In this document: in pieces, positions 1-8,450 of the stretch
Layout: every line of letters begins with the position of its first letter
Numbering within the stretch: position 1 is the first letter of the stretch
NCBI RefSeq assembly: GCF_000282455.1
Contig: NZ_AKJG01000041.1
Location: 124,001 to 188,000, forward strand
Direction of reading: 5' to 3'
Source: Pseudomonas sp. GM74
Lineage (GTDB): Bacteria > Pseudomonadota > Gammaproteobacteria > Pseudomonadales > Pseudomonadaceae
DNA: 64,000 bases
Position numbers and translations under genes: made by a program
The notes under the pieces: generated by a model
What the model was told of the DNA's origin: nothing
What the model saw: the letters and a program-made list of their open reading frames with translations, nothing else
Databases searched by the model: none

Positions 1-199
1 CCCGTTGCTCTCCGGGCAGGGCTTGAGCAGCCACGGCCTTGGCACCCATAGCCGCTGGTATCGGATCGGCGTGCAGGTGATCCGGGACGGGCGCCAATTG
101 CATCTGGCCACGGATGTCGGGCACGACCCCAAGACTCAACAGCTGACGGTGCTGCAACGACGTTTTCTTCCCAACAGTAGCCACGAGAGACCGCGATGA
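1..199 (+). CDS. gspK: Type II secretion minor pseudopilin GspK, C-terminal fragment
   Basis: Only the last 65 or so codons are in the window; the frame is open from base 2 and ends in TGA at 197-199. GspK caps the tip of the type II secretion pseudopilus in the periplasm. The fragment has the small, strand-rich C-terminal look of the family, ending in a basic tail (LQRRFLPNSSHERPR). The assignment rests mainly on context: it overlaps the start of gspL by four bases (ATGA) and precedes gspM, the usual K-L-M order. It is truncated by the window edge, not by mutation. Confidence 0.7.
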   Translation, partial: PLLSGQGLSSHGLGTHSRWYRIGVQVIRDGRQLHLATDVGHDPKTQQLTVLQRRFLPNSSHERPR

Positions 200-1302
200 A
201 CACTTGGCTTTACCTGACCGCCGAGGGCCGGGATGCGCCATCCGCACTCTGGCCCTGCATGCTGTGGTCCCCCACCGGCCAACGCCAGCCGATGCCACTG
301 AGTCAGGCGGCCTCGGCATTGCAGGGGAAGTCGGTCGATGTGCTGCTGCCCATGGAAATGTGCAGTTGGGTACGCAGCGAGCCATGGCCGGCGCGGCGTA
401 AACCCGAGGCCCAGGCCATAGCCTTCGCCGTGGAAGATCAACTGAGCGAGGCGCTGGACGTTGTGCATCTGGGTGTTGGCGCTCGTGATCGCGACGGCTG
501 CTACCCGGCCATGGTCATCGGCCGGGAACGCTTGGCCGCCGTGCTCGCCCTGCTGCGCGAGAGGGGTATAGCGGTGCGCGGGGTGTTCGTTGATGCCGAT
601 GTATTGTCAGGTGATCAGCCGTGCGGCGCATGGTGGTTCGGTCGTTGGCTGTTGGGCGGAAGCCTTTTGGCACGCATGGCGTTGTCGCAAGACCACCTGG
701 CGCAGCTCACCCCTTTATTGCCCAAAGACATGCAATGGCTGGACGAACGTGAGGATCCCGCTGTCATCGACCAATGCCTGACCCACCGCCCGATTCGGGC
801 CATCAACCTGTTGCAAGGCGCATTTGCCCCGCGCGGCAAGCGTCTGCCCTGGCGTGCCGGCGAGTGGGTGATGGTGATGCTGGCGCTGTTGACCTGGGGG
901 GCCAGCGAGACGCGGATTCGCTTTATCGACAGCGAGGCCCGCCGCCTCGCCAGCCAGAATGAACTGCGATTCAAGGCGCTTTACCCGGAACAAGGCCGCA
1001 TCGTCGACATCGCAGCGCAACTCAAGGCCCTGCAAAGCCAGCCTGTCGAATCGCAAAACACCCGCATTGCGGGGCTGGTCCGATTGATTGAGCAGGTGAT
1101 CGGCGCCAGCCCGGTCGAGGTCCGGCGCATCGAGTTCAGAGCAGGTGAAGGCTGGAAAATCCAGCTGACCGCCAGCGGCTTTGCCGAGCTGGAGCAATTA
1201 CGTGAGCACGGACGCCAACAAGGCATGCCCATCCGGCTCGATAGCGCGAGCAAAGCCGCTGACCGGGTGCACGCCACCCTCACCGTGGAGGACGAGGCAT
1301 GA
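196..1302 (+). CDS. gspL: Type II secretion inner-membrane protein GspL
   Basis: A 368-residue protein with GspL architecture: a cytoplasmic actin-like domain (about residues 1-215), one membrane segment near 223-236 (WVMVMLALLTWGA), then a periplasmic ferredoxin-like domain. In the family GspL anchors the GspE ATPase to the inner-membrane platform and pairs with GspM. The length fits (XcpY-type proteins are about 380 residues). The start is fixed by the ATGA overlap with gspK, and the end overlaps gspM by four bases, so K, L and M are translationally coupled. Which substrates this system secretes cannot be told from here. Confidence 0.85.
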   Translation: MNTWLYLTAEGRDAPSALWPCMLWSPTGQRQPMPLSQAASALQGKSVDVLLPMEMCSWVRSEPWPARRKPEAQAIAFAVEDQLSEALDVVHLGVGARDRDGCYPAMVIGRERLAAVLALLRERGIAVRGVFVDADVLSGDQPCGAWWFGRWLLGGSLLARMALSQDHLAQLTPLLPKDMQWLDEREDPAVIDQCLTHRPIRAINLLQGAFAPRGKRLPWRAGEWVMVMLALLTWGASETRIRFIDSEARRLASQNELRFKALYPEQGRIVDIAAQLKALQSQPVESQNTRIAGLVRLIEQVIGASPVEVRRIEFRAGEGWKIQLTASGFAELEQLREHGRQQGMPIRLDSASKAADRVHATLTVEDEA

Positions 1303-1730
1303 TCCAGGCATGGCGGCGCATTTCTGTGCGCGAACAACGGCTGTTGCAGGTGTTGGGCGCCTTCTTGTTGGCGGTTGTGGCTTTCAGCCTGATCTGGCAA
1401 CCGAACCGGCAGCGCCTGGAAGCAGTCGAACGCCAGTATCAGCTGCAGGTGGCGCTGGCCGCGCAACTGCAACGGGCGTCACCGCGCAGTCATGTCCCCG
1501 CCGACACTGGTCAGCCACTATCGCTGCGCATCAGTGAAAGCGCAGCGGCAGCGGGGCTGGAAATCCTTCAGATGGAGAGCGACAGCGACCTGCTGCGCCT
1601 GACCCTCAATGGCAACGTGCAACCGTTGATACAGTGGCTCGACGCTATGGAGCGCAACGGTGTCGCGTTGCAGTCGCTAACCCTGGAAAAACGTGACGAT
1701 GCTTTGGAGGCGCGGCTGGTACTCAGGTAG
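1299..1730 (+). CDS. gspM: Type II secretion protein GspM
   Basis: A 143-residue bitopic protein: a short basic cytoplasmic N-terminus, one membrane segment near residues 18-34 (VLGAFLLAVVAFSLIW), a coiled region and a small periplasmic domain. In the family GspM binds GspL and stabilises the inner-membrane platform of the secretion machine. It is somewhat shorter than XcpZ-type proteins. It overlaps gspL (ATGA) and is the last gene of the operon; its 3' end overlaps the convergent MFS gene by eight bases, so no space is left for a separate terminator. Confidence 0.82.
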   Translation: MIQAWRRISVREQRLLQVLGAFLLAVVAFSLIWQPNRQRLEAVERQYQLQVALAAQLQRASPRSHVPADTGQPLSLRISESAAAAGLEILQMESDSDLLRLTLNGNVQPLIQWLDAMERNGVALQSLTLEKRDDALEARLVLR

Positions 1731-3003
1731 CCGAGGTGTGTTGTGGCAACAGCGGCAACTTCGCCAGCTTCAACGCGACCAGCAGCGCAATCACCAGCAG
1801 CGCACCGATGAACAGCCCGATCCCGTTCCAGCCACCCAGATGCCAGAACACGCCACCCGCCGTGCCGGCAATGCTCGACCCGGCGTAGTAGCTGAACAGG
1901 TACAGCGACGACGCCTGGCCCTTGGCCTTGGTGGCGCGGCGGCCGATCCAGCTGCTGGCCACCGAATGGGCGCCGAAGAAACCGAAGGTGAATACCAGCA
2001 TGCCGATGATCACCAGCGACAGCGGTGTGAACATCGTCAAGGCCAGGCCGGCGATCATCAGTGCAATGGTGCTCCAGAGCATTTTGCGTCGACCGAGCTT
2101 GTCGGCCAGGGCACCGATTTTCGCCGAGCTGTAGATACCCGACAGGTACACCACCGAGAGCATCCCGACGAACGCCTGTTCCATATGATACGGCTCGGCC
2201 AGCAGGCGATAGCCGATGTAGTTGAACAGCGTGACGAACGCCCCCATCAGCACAAAGGCCTCGAGGAACAGCAGCGGCAGGCCGGCGTCGCGAAAGTGCA
2301 TGGTGAAGCCGTCGAGCAGGCTGCGCGGGTGCAGCGAGCGGGAGCGGAAGTTGCGTGATTCGGGGAGGATTTTCCAGAACACCGCCGCCGCAATCAGGGC
2401 CAGGCCGCCAATCACCAGCATTGCCGTGTGCCAACTGACGAAGTCGATCAGTACCCCGGTGATCAAGCGCCCGCTCATCCCGCCGATCGCGTTGCCACCG
2501 ATGTACAGGCCCATCGCCAGGCCGATGTGCTGCGGATGGATCTCTTCGCTCAGGTAGGTCATGGCGACCGCCGCCAGCCCGCTCAATGACAGGCCTACCA
2601 GCGCCCGCATCGCCAGTACCGCGTGCCAGCTCGGCAGCATCGCGCTGGCAAGGGTGCACAGGGCCGCGGCGAACAGCGCGGCGACCATCACCGGTTTGCG
2701 CCCGACGCGGTCGGAGATGGGGCCGGTGATCAGCAGGCCGAACGCGAGCATGCCGGTAGCCACCGAGAGGATCAGGCTGCTTTGCGCCGCGTTGATGGAA
2801 TATTCCTGAGACAGCAGCGGCAGCATCGGTTGCACGCAATACAGCAGGGCGAAGGTCGCAAAGCCGCCGCAGAACAGTGCCAGCACCGTGCGCATGAACG
2901 CCGGCGTGCCTTTTTCGATGTAGATCTCCGCCAGCTCAACGGCGATAGCGTCCTTTGCAGCGGGAGGAACTTCATGGGCGAGTGGAGCGACAGCAGTTTT
3001 CAC
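1723..3003 (-). CDS. MFS efflux transporter, YnfM-like
   Basis: A 426-residue major facilitator with about 12 membrane segments. It closely resembles E. coli YnfM by eye: shared stretches include GTPxFMR near the start, LLYCVQPMLPLLSQE, the MFS loop motif SDRVGRKPVM, SEEIHPQHI and GQASSLYLFSYYAGSSI. YnfM belongs to the drug/arabinose-type exporters; the substrate is unknown. I chose the GTG start at 3003 because GAGG lies seven bases upstream and the residues before it look unlike the family; an open frame continues to 3123. It is divergent from a LysR-type gene, as in the E. coli ynfL-ynfM pair, which suggests control by that regulator. Confidence 0.85.
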   Translation of the reverse strand: MKTAVAPLAHEVPPAAKDAIAVELAEIYIEKGTPAFMRTVLALFCGGFATFALLYCVQPMLPLLSQEYSINAAQSSLILSVATGMLAFGLLITGPISDRVGRKPVMVAALFAAALCTLASAMLPSWHAVLAMRALVGLSLSGLAAVAMTYLSEEIHPQHIGLAMGLYIGGNAIGGMSGRLITGVLIDFVSWHTAMLVIGGLALIAAAVFWKILPESRNFRSRSLHPRSLLDGFTMHFRDAGLPLLFLEAFVLMGAFVTLFNYIGYRLLAEPYHMEQAFVGMLSVVYLSGIYSSAKIGALADKLGRRKMLWSTIALMIAGLALTMFTPLSLVIIGMLVFTFGFFGAHSVASSWIGRRATKAKGQASSLYLFSYYAGSSIAGTAGGVFWHLGGWNGIGLFIGALLVIALLVALKLAKLPLLPQHTSAT

Positions 3004-3070
3004 GGGGGACCTCGGAGGACGCAGCCGGTCAGGCAATGAAAAAAGCATATAGCTGGCTAATGATTCAATC

Positions 3071-3080
3071 CAATATATTG
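3071..3080. promoter_or_regulatory. Candidate operator palindrome in the MFS/LysR intergenic region
   Basis: CAATATATTG is a perfect 10-bp palindrome in the 118-bp gap between the divergent MFS and LysR genes, in an AT-rich stretch where LysR-type regulators normally bind. The role is inferred from position alone. Confidence 0.3.
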
Positions 3081-3121
3081 TTCGACCTGTTTGATAGCTT
3101 TTACGACCTAATGGGGTTTTC

Positions 3122-4024
3122 ATGGAATTGCGTCATCTGCGCTACTTCATCGCCGTCGCCGAAGAACTGCACTTCGGCCGCGCCGCACAGGTGCTGGGCA
3201 TCTCCCAGCCGCCGCTGAGCCAGCAAATCCAGGCACTGGAACAGGAGGTCGGCGCACGGCTGTTTGAGCGTACCAATCGTCGGGTCGAGCTGAGCGAGGC
3301 CGGTCGGCTGTTTCTGCAAGAGGCGCGGCTGGTGCTGGCGCAGGTCGACAAAGCGGCGGATGTCGCGCGCCGGGCGCAACTGGGTGAGTTGGGTGAATTG
3401 AAGATTGGCTTCACTTCATCGGCCCCGTTCAACTCGACCATTCCCCAGGCGATTTTCTCTTTTCGCCAGCGTTTCCCGGCGGTACACCTGAACCTGCGGG
3501 AAATGAGCAGCACCCAGGTGGCCGATGCGCTGGTGGACGAGTCGATCGAGGTCGGGATCATGCGCCCGCTCGGACTGCCGGACTGCCTCAGCGTGGTCGA
3601 ACTGATGCGTGAGCCGCTGGTCGCGGTGCTCAGTTCCAAGCACCCGTTGGTAGAGGGCAGCGAGGAGGGTTTGTTTCTGTCAGCCCTGGCCCTTGAGCCC
3701 TTTGTGTTTTTTCCGCGCAGCTATGGCAGTGGCTTGTATGCGCAGCTGCTCAGCCTGGCCCGGGACGCAGGCTTCAGCCCGCACTTCGCCCAAGAGGCCG
3801 GCGAGGCGATGACCATCATCGGGCTGGTGGCGGCGGGGCTCGGTGTGTCGGTGTTGCCGGCGTCTTATCAGCGGATGCGTATTGATGGTGTGGTCTATCG
3901 GCCTTTGTTGGATCCGGCGGCGGTGTCGGCGGTTTGGCTGGTGCAGCGCAAGGATCAGAAGTCGGCGATGGCCAAGGCGTTTGTTGAACTGCTGACGCGT
4001 AAGGTTGAGCCACTGAAGCCGTGA
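3122..4024 (+). CDS. LysR-family transcriptional regulator, YnfL-like
   Basis: A 300-residue LysR-type regulator. Residues 1-60 form the winged helix-turn-helix (MELRHLRYFIAVAEELHFGRA.. then a SQPPLSQQIQALE recognition region); the rest is a periplasmic-binding-protein-like effector domain. It is divergent from the YnfM-like transporter, the same arrangement as E. coli ynfL/ynfM, so it probably controls that transporter and its own gene. The effector is unknown. The length is typical for the family and the ATG start gives the canonical N-terminus. Confidence 0.88.
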   Translation: MELRHLRYFIAVAEELHFGRAAQVLGISQPPLSQQIQALEQEVGARLFERTNRRVELSEAGRLFLQEARLVLAQVDKAADVARRAQLGELGELKIGFTSSAPFNSTIPQAIFSFRQRFPAVHLNLREMSSTQVADALVDESIEVGIMRPLGLPDCLSVVELMREPLVAVLSSKHPLVEGSEEGLFLSALALEPFVFFPRSYGSGLYAQLLSLARDAGFSPHFAQEAGEAMTIIGLVAAGLGVSVLPASYQRMRIDGVVYRPLLDPAAVSAVWLVQRKDQKSAMAKAFVELLTRKVEPLKP

Positions 4025-4040
4025 CGGCTGCGCCGTCAAT

Positions 4041-4128
4041 CGCGAGCAAGCTCGCTCCCACAGGGTTCAGCGCAGTGAACACAATCTTGGTAGCGCCGGG
4101 AAACCCTGTGGGAGCGGGCTTGCCCGCG
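4041..4128. repeat. REP doublet (REPIN)
   Basis: Two inverted copies of the Pseudomonas REP sequence: CGCGAGCAAGCTCGCTCCCA.. at 4041-4067 and ..TGTGGGAGCGGGCTTGCCCG at 4102-4128, separated by about 34 bases. It lies just after the LysR stop codon. REP doublets of this kind are non-autonomous elements mobilised by RAYT proteins; none is encoded in the window. Confidence 0.85.
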
Positions 4129-4312
4129 AAGGCGTCCGCAAGAACACCAAAAAGACCCGCTGTATCCCAAGCCAGCAGGAAGCTTTACCGCCGGCCGTGG
4201 GACATTTCCGAAATCCCTCGGACAGGCTACAGCGCCTTGCGGCGCTGCCTACAACTACTCCAGAATCCGCCGGCTTGTGCGCTTTGGGGGCCATCGATAA
4301 CTTGATTCGCGT
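4129..4312. other. Intergenic stretch with no gene seen
   Basis: I see no credible coding region or RNA gene in these 184 bases between the REP doublet and the hairpin-rich leader. Short open frames here run into the REP sequence and have no ribosome binding site. Confidence 0.6.
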
Positions 4313-4440
4313 CACTGATCGTCAGTGATCGGGTTTAGCAGCCCGTAGCAAACCTAAGCGCATTTGCGCTCCTGATAGGCAGGTATGTCCATACCTGCCC
4401 TTGACGGTGGCTGTGCGCAGGGCGCCTTCGGGCGCGCCGG
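4313..4440 (+). ncRNA. Candidate structured leader upstream of the DUF6124-like gene
   Basis: Four compact inverted repeats follow each other: CACTGA-TCG-TCAGTG (4313-4327), AGCGC-ATTT-GCGCT (4357-4370 including the flanking A/T pair), a 10-bp perfect stem GGCAGGTATG-TC-CATACCTGCC (4378-4399), and GCGCC-TTCG-GGCGC with a UUCG tetraloop (4422-4435). They lie about 100-220 bases before a small gene on the same strand. The repeats are seen directly; that this is one RNA leader is inference. I cannot name an RNA family for it. Confidence 0.4.
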
Positions 4441-4535
4441 TTTTCGGTTTGTCCGGTCTGCTAACCTGCGTACAGCTGCCACCCTTATGATCAGCAACGA
4501 TTCGGCGTGGCCGCCCACTTTCAGGACGCTGAATC

Positions 4536-4751
4536 ATGACCAGTACAATCTTCCTCATCGCCCCCGACATCGACAACCACACCCTGCTGGAATACGCCTG
4601 CGTGTCGCTGGCCTCGGCAAACGTTATGGCGAGTGACTTCGCCAGAGACCTGAAGGGATCGCAGGGCCATACCCTGCTGGGCATCCAGCAGTCGATCATG
4701 CTGGGGGAAATGGCGGTGAATCGGGTGTTGGATAACCTTGATCCGCCCTGA
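4536..4751 (+). CDS. Small DUF6124-like protein of unknown function
   Basis: A 71-residue soluble protein. The core resembles a small family common in fluorescent pseudomonads (DUF6124): an IAPDIDNHTLLEYACVSLAS segment, an ASDFA motif and a C-terminal LGEMAVNRVLDNL helix. No catalytic motif is visible. It is a single-gene unit: a long hairpin-rich leader precedes it and a 30-bp inverted repeat follows. Family members are usually longer at the N-terminus, so this is a short version. The function is not known to me. Confidence 0.65.
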   Translation: MTSTIFLIAPDIDNHTLLEYACVSLASANVMASDFARDLKGSQGHTLLGIQQSIMLGEMAVNRVLDNLDPP

Positions 4752-4769
4752 TAACTACATCGCACATCA

Positions 4770-4836
4770 AAAAGATCGCAGCCTTCGGCAGCTCCTACAG
4801 GTTTCTTGTAGGAGCTGCCGAAGGCTGCGATCTTTT
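4770..4836. terminator. 30-bp perfect inverted repeat, bidirectional terminator
   Basis: The arms at 4770-4799 and 4807-4836 are perfect complements (AAAAGATCGCAGCC.. and its mirror) around a 7-base loop, with A- and T-runs at the outer edges. It sits between the convergent DUF6124-like gene and the end of the aryl polyene operon, so it can terminate both. The GATCGCAGCCTTCGGCAGCT unit is a common repeat in P. fluorescens-type genomes. Confidence 0.75.
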
Positions 4837-4844
4837 GACGTTGC

Positions 4845-6071
4845 TTACGACCAGCGCTTGAAAATCAGCGAAGTATTCACCCCGCCAAACGCAAAGTTGT
4901 TGTTCATCACATACTGATTGCTCATCTGCCGAAACTCGCCGCGCAGGTAGTCGAGCTTGCCGCAGTGCGGGTCGACTTCGTCGAGGTTGAAGGTGTGGGC
5001 GTAGAGGTCGCGGTTCATCATTTCGATGCTGAACCAGGACTCCAGCGCACCGCAGGCGCCGAGTGTGTGGCCGAGGAAGCTTTTCTGCGAGCTGATCGGC
5101 ATGTGTTCGCCGAACAGGCTGCTGGTGGCCAGGGTTTCGGCGATGTCGCCCTGTTCGGTGGCGGTGCCGTGGCCGTTGACGTAGCCGATGTCCGAAGGTT
5201 TCAGCCCGGCGTCTTCCAGGGCCAGTTCCATGGCCCGGCGCATGGTGATCTGTTCAGGACGGGTGGTGTGCTGGCCGTCGGCGTTGCTGCCAAAACCGAC
5301 GATCTCGGCATGGATGCGCGCGCCACGGGCCAGGGCGTGTTCCAGTTCTTCGAGTACCAGCATGCCGCCGCCTTCGCCGATCACCAGGCCGTCGCGTGCG
5401 GTGTCGTAAGGGCGTGGGCTGCGTTGTGGGGTGTCGTTTTTCAGGCTGGTGGCGTAGAGCGCATCGAAGACCATGGCTTCAGTCGGGCACAGCTCCTCGG
5501 CGCCGCCTGCGAGCATCAGCGGCAGGCGCCCGAACTTGATGGCCTCGTAGGCATAGCCGATGCCCTGGCTGCCGCTGGTGCAGGCGCTGGAGGTGGGAAT
5601 CAGGCGACCGGTGAGGCCGAAGAAGATGCTGATGTTCGCCGCGGTGGTGTGCGGCATCATGCGCACGTAGGAGTTGGCGTTCAGACCCTCGGCCACCGAG
5701 TTGAGCAGCATGTTGCCGAATGCCTTGATCTCGTCGGTGCTGCCAGTGGAAGAGCCGCAAGCAACGCCCATGCGCCCGTCCTTGATCGATTCGTCGCCCA
5801 ACAGGCCGGCGTCGGCCAACGCTTGCTCGGCGGCGCCCACGGCAAGCCGCGAGACCCGGCCCATGCTGCGCAGTTGCTTGCGGGTCCAGTGGCTCGGCAC
5901 CTTGAAGTCATCGATAGGGCCCGCCAGGCGCGTGTTGAGCTCGGTAAAACGATCCCACTCGTCCATCCGGCGGATGCCGCTGCGGTTGGCCGCGAAGTTG
6001 CCGGCGATGGTGTCCCAGTCGCTGCCCAGTGAGGTGATGCCGGCCATGCCGGTGACGACGACGCGCTTCAT
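4845..6071 (-). CDS. apeR: Beta-ketoacyl-ACP synthase of the aryl polyene cluster (ApeR-like)
   Basis: A 408-residue FabF-type ketosynthase. The Cys-His-His triad is complete: Cys164 in SSACTSGS, His301 in NGHGTATEQGD and His335 in GHTLGACG. In E. coli APE biosynthesis ApeR is the second ketosynthase, thought to extend or prime the acyl chain besides the main ApeO/ApeC pair. The ATG at 6071 overlaps the ketoreductase stop as TGATG. It is the last gene of the operon and is followed by the long inverted repeat at 4770-4836. Database tools may call it fabF; the operon context argues for pigment synthesis. Confidence 0.88.
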   Translation of the reverse strand: MKRVVVTGMAGITSLGSDWDTIAGNFAANRSGIRRMDEWDRFTELNTRLAGPIDDFKVPSHWTRKQLRSMGRVSRLAVGAAEQALADAGLLGDESIKDGRMGVACGSSTGSTDEIKAFGNMLLNSVAEGLNANSYVRMMPHTTAANISIFFGLTGRLIPTSSACTSGSQGIGYAYEAIKFGRLPLMLAGGAEELCPTEAMVFDALYATSLKNDTPQRSPRPYDTARDGLVIGEGGGMLVLEELEHALARGARIHAEIVGFGSNADGQHTTRPEQITMRRAMELALEDAGLKPSDIGYVNGHGTATEQGDIAETLATSSLFGEHMPISSQKSFLGHTLGACGALESWFSIEMMNRDLYAHTFNLDEVDPHCGKLDYLRGEFRQMSNQYVMNNNFAFGGVNTSLIFKRWS

Positions 6072-6799
6072 CAGCACAGGCCTCCGTTGACGGCCAGAAC
6101 CTGCCGGGTGATGTACGAGGCTTCCGCCGACATCAGGAAATTCACCGCGCCGGCCACCTCTTCAGGGGTGCCCATGCGTTGTGCGGGGATCATTTTCATC
6201 AGTTCTTCCACCGGCACGTTTTCATCGAGCATGGCCGTGTCGATCAGGCCGGGGGCGACACAGTTAACGGTGATTTTGCGCTTGCCCAGCTCGATCGCCA
6301 ATGCCTTGGCCGCGCCGATCAGCCCGGCCTTGGAAGCACTGTAGTTGACCTGGCCACGGTTGCCGATCAGTCCCGATACCGAGGTGATGCAGACAATCCG
6401 CCCGGCGGCGCGACGCCGGATCATCGGCATCATCACCGGGTGCAGCACGTTGTAGAAGCCGTCGAGGTTGGTGCGCATCACCTCATCCCAATCGTCCTCG
6501 CTCAGGGCCGGAAAGGCGCCGTCGCGGGTCAGGCCGGCATTGAGCACCACACCGTAATAGGCACCGTGGGTTTCCACGTCGGCTTCGAGAACTTCCTTGC
6601 AGCGGGCGCGGTCGGCCACATCGAACTGCAGGATTCGCGCACGACGGCCCAAGGCTTCGACTTCGGCCTTGACGGCTTCGGCGTCGGCCAGGCCGCTGCG
6701 GCAATGCAACACGATGTCGTGCCCGGCCTGGGCCAGGCGCAAGGCGATGGCGCGGCCGATGCCACGGCTGGAACCGGTGACCAGTACGGATTCAGTCAT
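6071..6799 (-). CDS. apeQ: 3-ketoacyl-ACP reductase, FabG-like (ApeQ-like)
   Basis: A 242-residue short-chain dehydrogenase. The NADPH-binding motif TGSSRGIG is at residues 8-15, the NAG motif at 87-89, and the catalytic Ser140, Tyr153 and Lys157 are present (YSASK). It should reduce the 3-keto group of each polyene extension cycle on the ACP, as ApeQ does. The ATG at 6799 overlaps the dehydratase stop (TGATG); a GTG one codon earlier is the alternative. It lies between the dehydratase and the second ketosynthase in the same order as apeP-apeQ-apeR. Confidence 0.9.
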   Translation of the reverse strand: MTESVLVTGSSRGIGRAIALRLAQAGHDIVLHCRSGLADAEAVKAEVEALGRRARILQFDVADRARCKEVLEADVETHGAYYGVVLNAGLTRDGAFPALSEDDWDEVMRTNLDGFYNVLHPVMMPMIRRRAAGRIVCITSVSGLIGNRGQVNYSASKAGLIGAAKALAIELGKRKITVNCVAPGLIDTAMLDENVPVEELMKMIPAQRMGTPEEVAGAVNFLMSAEASYITRQVLAVNGGLC

Positions 6800-7257
6800 C
6801 ACTGGACTCCTTCGGGTTCATGGAGATATTGAGCGGCCTGGGGTGGGCGGAACACGTTCAGACGAGCGGTGACGTGTATGCCGGGGGCGTTGATGTGGCA
6901 TTCGAACACGCCCATGCCGTTTTCGTCTTCCAGGGAGCGAATCCCGTGGATGGTCAACTCTGTGCCGGCCGGAAAACTTTCAACGTTGCATTCGAATTTA
7001 CGGCTGCCGAGCAGGAAGCCCAACTCCACTTCATCACCGCGCTGGCGCGCATGGCAACCGGCGAAGGCGGCGACACTTTGCGCCATTAGTTCGATGCCGA
7101 CCCACGCCGGCAGGCTGCCGTCGGGGAGATTGAACAGGCCATCGGGCTTGACGGTCAGGCGCGTGTGAATCTGCTCTTCATCGAACGCCAGGATCTGATC
7201 GATAAGGATCATGTCGCCAGCGTGGGGCAGCAGTTCGGCGAGCGGCCAGTCAATCAT
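6799..7257 (-). CDS. apeP: 3-hydroxyacyl-ACP dehydratase, hot-dog fold (ApeP-like)
   Basis: A 152-residue hot-dog protein. The N-terminal LLPHAGDMILID resembles FabZ/FabA-type dehydratases (the P-H-R/G-xx-M-xx-ID pattern), and WVGIELMAQSVAAFAG matches the active-site helix with its acidic residue (E). It would dehydrate hydroxyacyl-ACP to build the conjugated chain. E. coli APE uses two dehydratases, ApeI and ApeP; the other one here is fused to the ligase at 19020. The start at 7257 is set by an ATGA overlap with the ketosynthase. An open frame continues far upstream but is a shadow of that gene. Confidence 0.85.
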   Translation of the reverse strand: MIDWPLAELLPHAGDMILIDQILAFDEEQIHTRLTVKPDGLFNLPDGSLPAWVGIELMAQSVAAFAGCHARQRGDEVELGFLLGSRKFECNVESFPAGTELTIHGIRSLEDENGMGVFECHINAPGIHVTARLNVFRPPQAAQYLHEPEGVQ

Positions 7258-8450
7258 GGGGCGTCTCCGATTATCAGGCTGACGTTGTTGCCACCGAAGG
7301 CAAAGGAATTGCTCATCAGGTAGCGGGGTGCAATGGACGTCAGGCGAGTGGCCGGGGTCACCCATTGCAGCGGCGGCAGTTCGGGATCTGGTTGTCCGTC
7401 CCAGACGTGGGGCGGCAGGGCATGCCCGCGATTGTCCGGGCTCAGGCTCAACCAGCAGAACGCCGCTTCCAGCGCCCCGGCGGCGCCGAGGGTGTGGCCG
7501 GTCATGGGTTTGCTCGACGAACAGGGTACGCCGGCTGGGAACAGCGTTGCCACGGCCTGGCTTTCCATGGCGTCGTTGTGCTGGGTGGCGGTGCCGTGCA
7601 GGTTCAGATAAGCGATCTGCTCCGGTTGCAGATTGGCGCGGCCCAGGGCTTTGCGCATCGCTTGCAGGGCGCCACGACCGCTCGGCTCGGGGGCGGATAT
7701 GTGATGCGCATCGGAGCTGGCGCCGCTGCCGAGCAAGGCAATCGCTTGGCTGTCGCCTGCACGCCTGGTCATCAGGAACAGCACCGCGGCTTCGCCAATA
7801 TTGATGCCATTGCGGTTCACCGAAAACGGATTGCAGCGTTGTTCCGAGACCGCTTCGAGCGCGGAGAAACCGTTGAGGGTCAGCTTGCACAAGGTGTCGA
7901 CACCGCCACACAGCACCGCGTCGCAAATGCCCAGGTCCAACAGACGCTGGGCGCTCATCAAGGCTCGGGCGCTGGAGGTGCAAGCCGTGGAAATGACATA
8001 GGCCGGCCCGCTCAATTGCAGCCATTCGGTGAGGAAGTTCGCCGGCGCCCCGAGTTCCTGTTGCTGATAGTCGTACTCGGCAGGGAACTGCTTTTCACGC
8101 AGGTAATGCGCCAGGCCCTGGCTGGCCTCGTCGATACCCGAGGTGCTGGTGCCGAGCACGACACCGATGCGGTCGCGGCCGTAAGTCTGGATGGCGCTGT
8201 CGATGTCCGGGCGGATTTGCAGCGTGGCTTCCAGCAACAGCTGATTGTTGCGACTGTGATGACGCGACATGTCGGCCGGAAGGGTTGCCAGGTTGCCCTG
8301 GACCGCACCGACCGGCAGCGTGCGTTGCGGTACCCAACCGGCTTGTTCGCGCATGCCGCCGCAGTCGCCGGCAAAAAGGTTGCGGGCAACTTCCTGCTTT
8401 TCGCGGCCCAGCGCGCAGACCAGTCCGAGGGCATTGAGGTAAGCCGTCAT
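7254..8450 (-). CDS. apeO: Beta-ketoacyl-ACP synthase of the aryl polyene cluster (ApeO-like)
   Basis: A 398-residue ketosynthase with all catalytic residues: Cys157 in STACTSSA, His285 in NLHGTATQ and His319 in MTGHTLGAAG. In the characterised E. coli system ApeO forms the condensing heterodimer with the chain-length factor ApeC, whose counterpart here is the gene at 22528. The start overlaps the lipoprotein gene (ATGA) and the end overlaps the dehydratase, giving the order O-P-Q-R. It is more divergent from FabF than the terminal ketosynthase. Confidence 0.88.
   Translation of the reverse strand: MTAYLNALGLVCALGREKQEVARNLFAGDCGGMREQAGWVPQRTLPVGAVQGNLATLPADMSRHHSRNNQLLLEATLQIRPDIDSAIQTYGRDRIGVVLGTSTSGIDEASQGLAHYLREKQFPAEYDYQQQELGAPANFLTEWLQLSGPAYVISTACTSSARALMSAQRLLDLGICDAVLCGGVDTLCKLTLNGFSALEAVSEQRCNPFSVNRNGINIGEAAVLFLMTRRAGDSQAIALLGSGASSDAHHISAPEPSGRGALQAMRKALGRANLQPEQIAYLNLHGTATQHNDAMESQAVATLFPAGVPCSSSKPMTGHTLGAAGALEAAFCWLSLSPDNRGHALPPHVWDGQPDPELPPLQWVTPATRLTSIAPRYLMSNSFAFGGNNVSLIIGDAP

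Noticed and set aside
4385..4636. 83-codon frame covering the leader of the DUF6124-like gene
   Set aside because: It is built from the hairpin repeats and runs out of frame into the real gene; no ribosome binding site.
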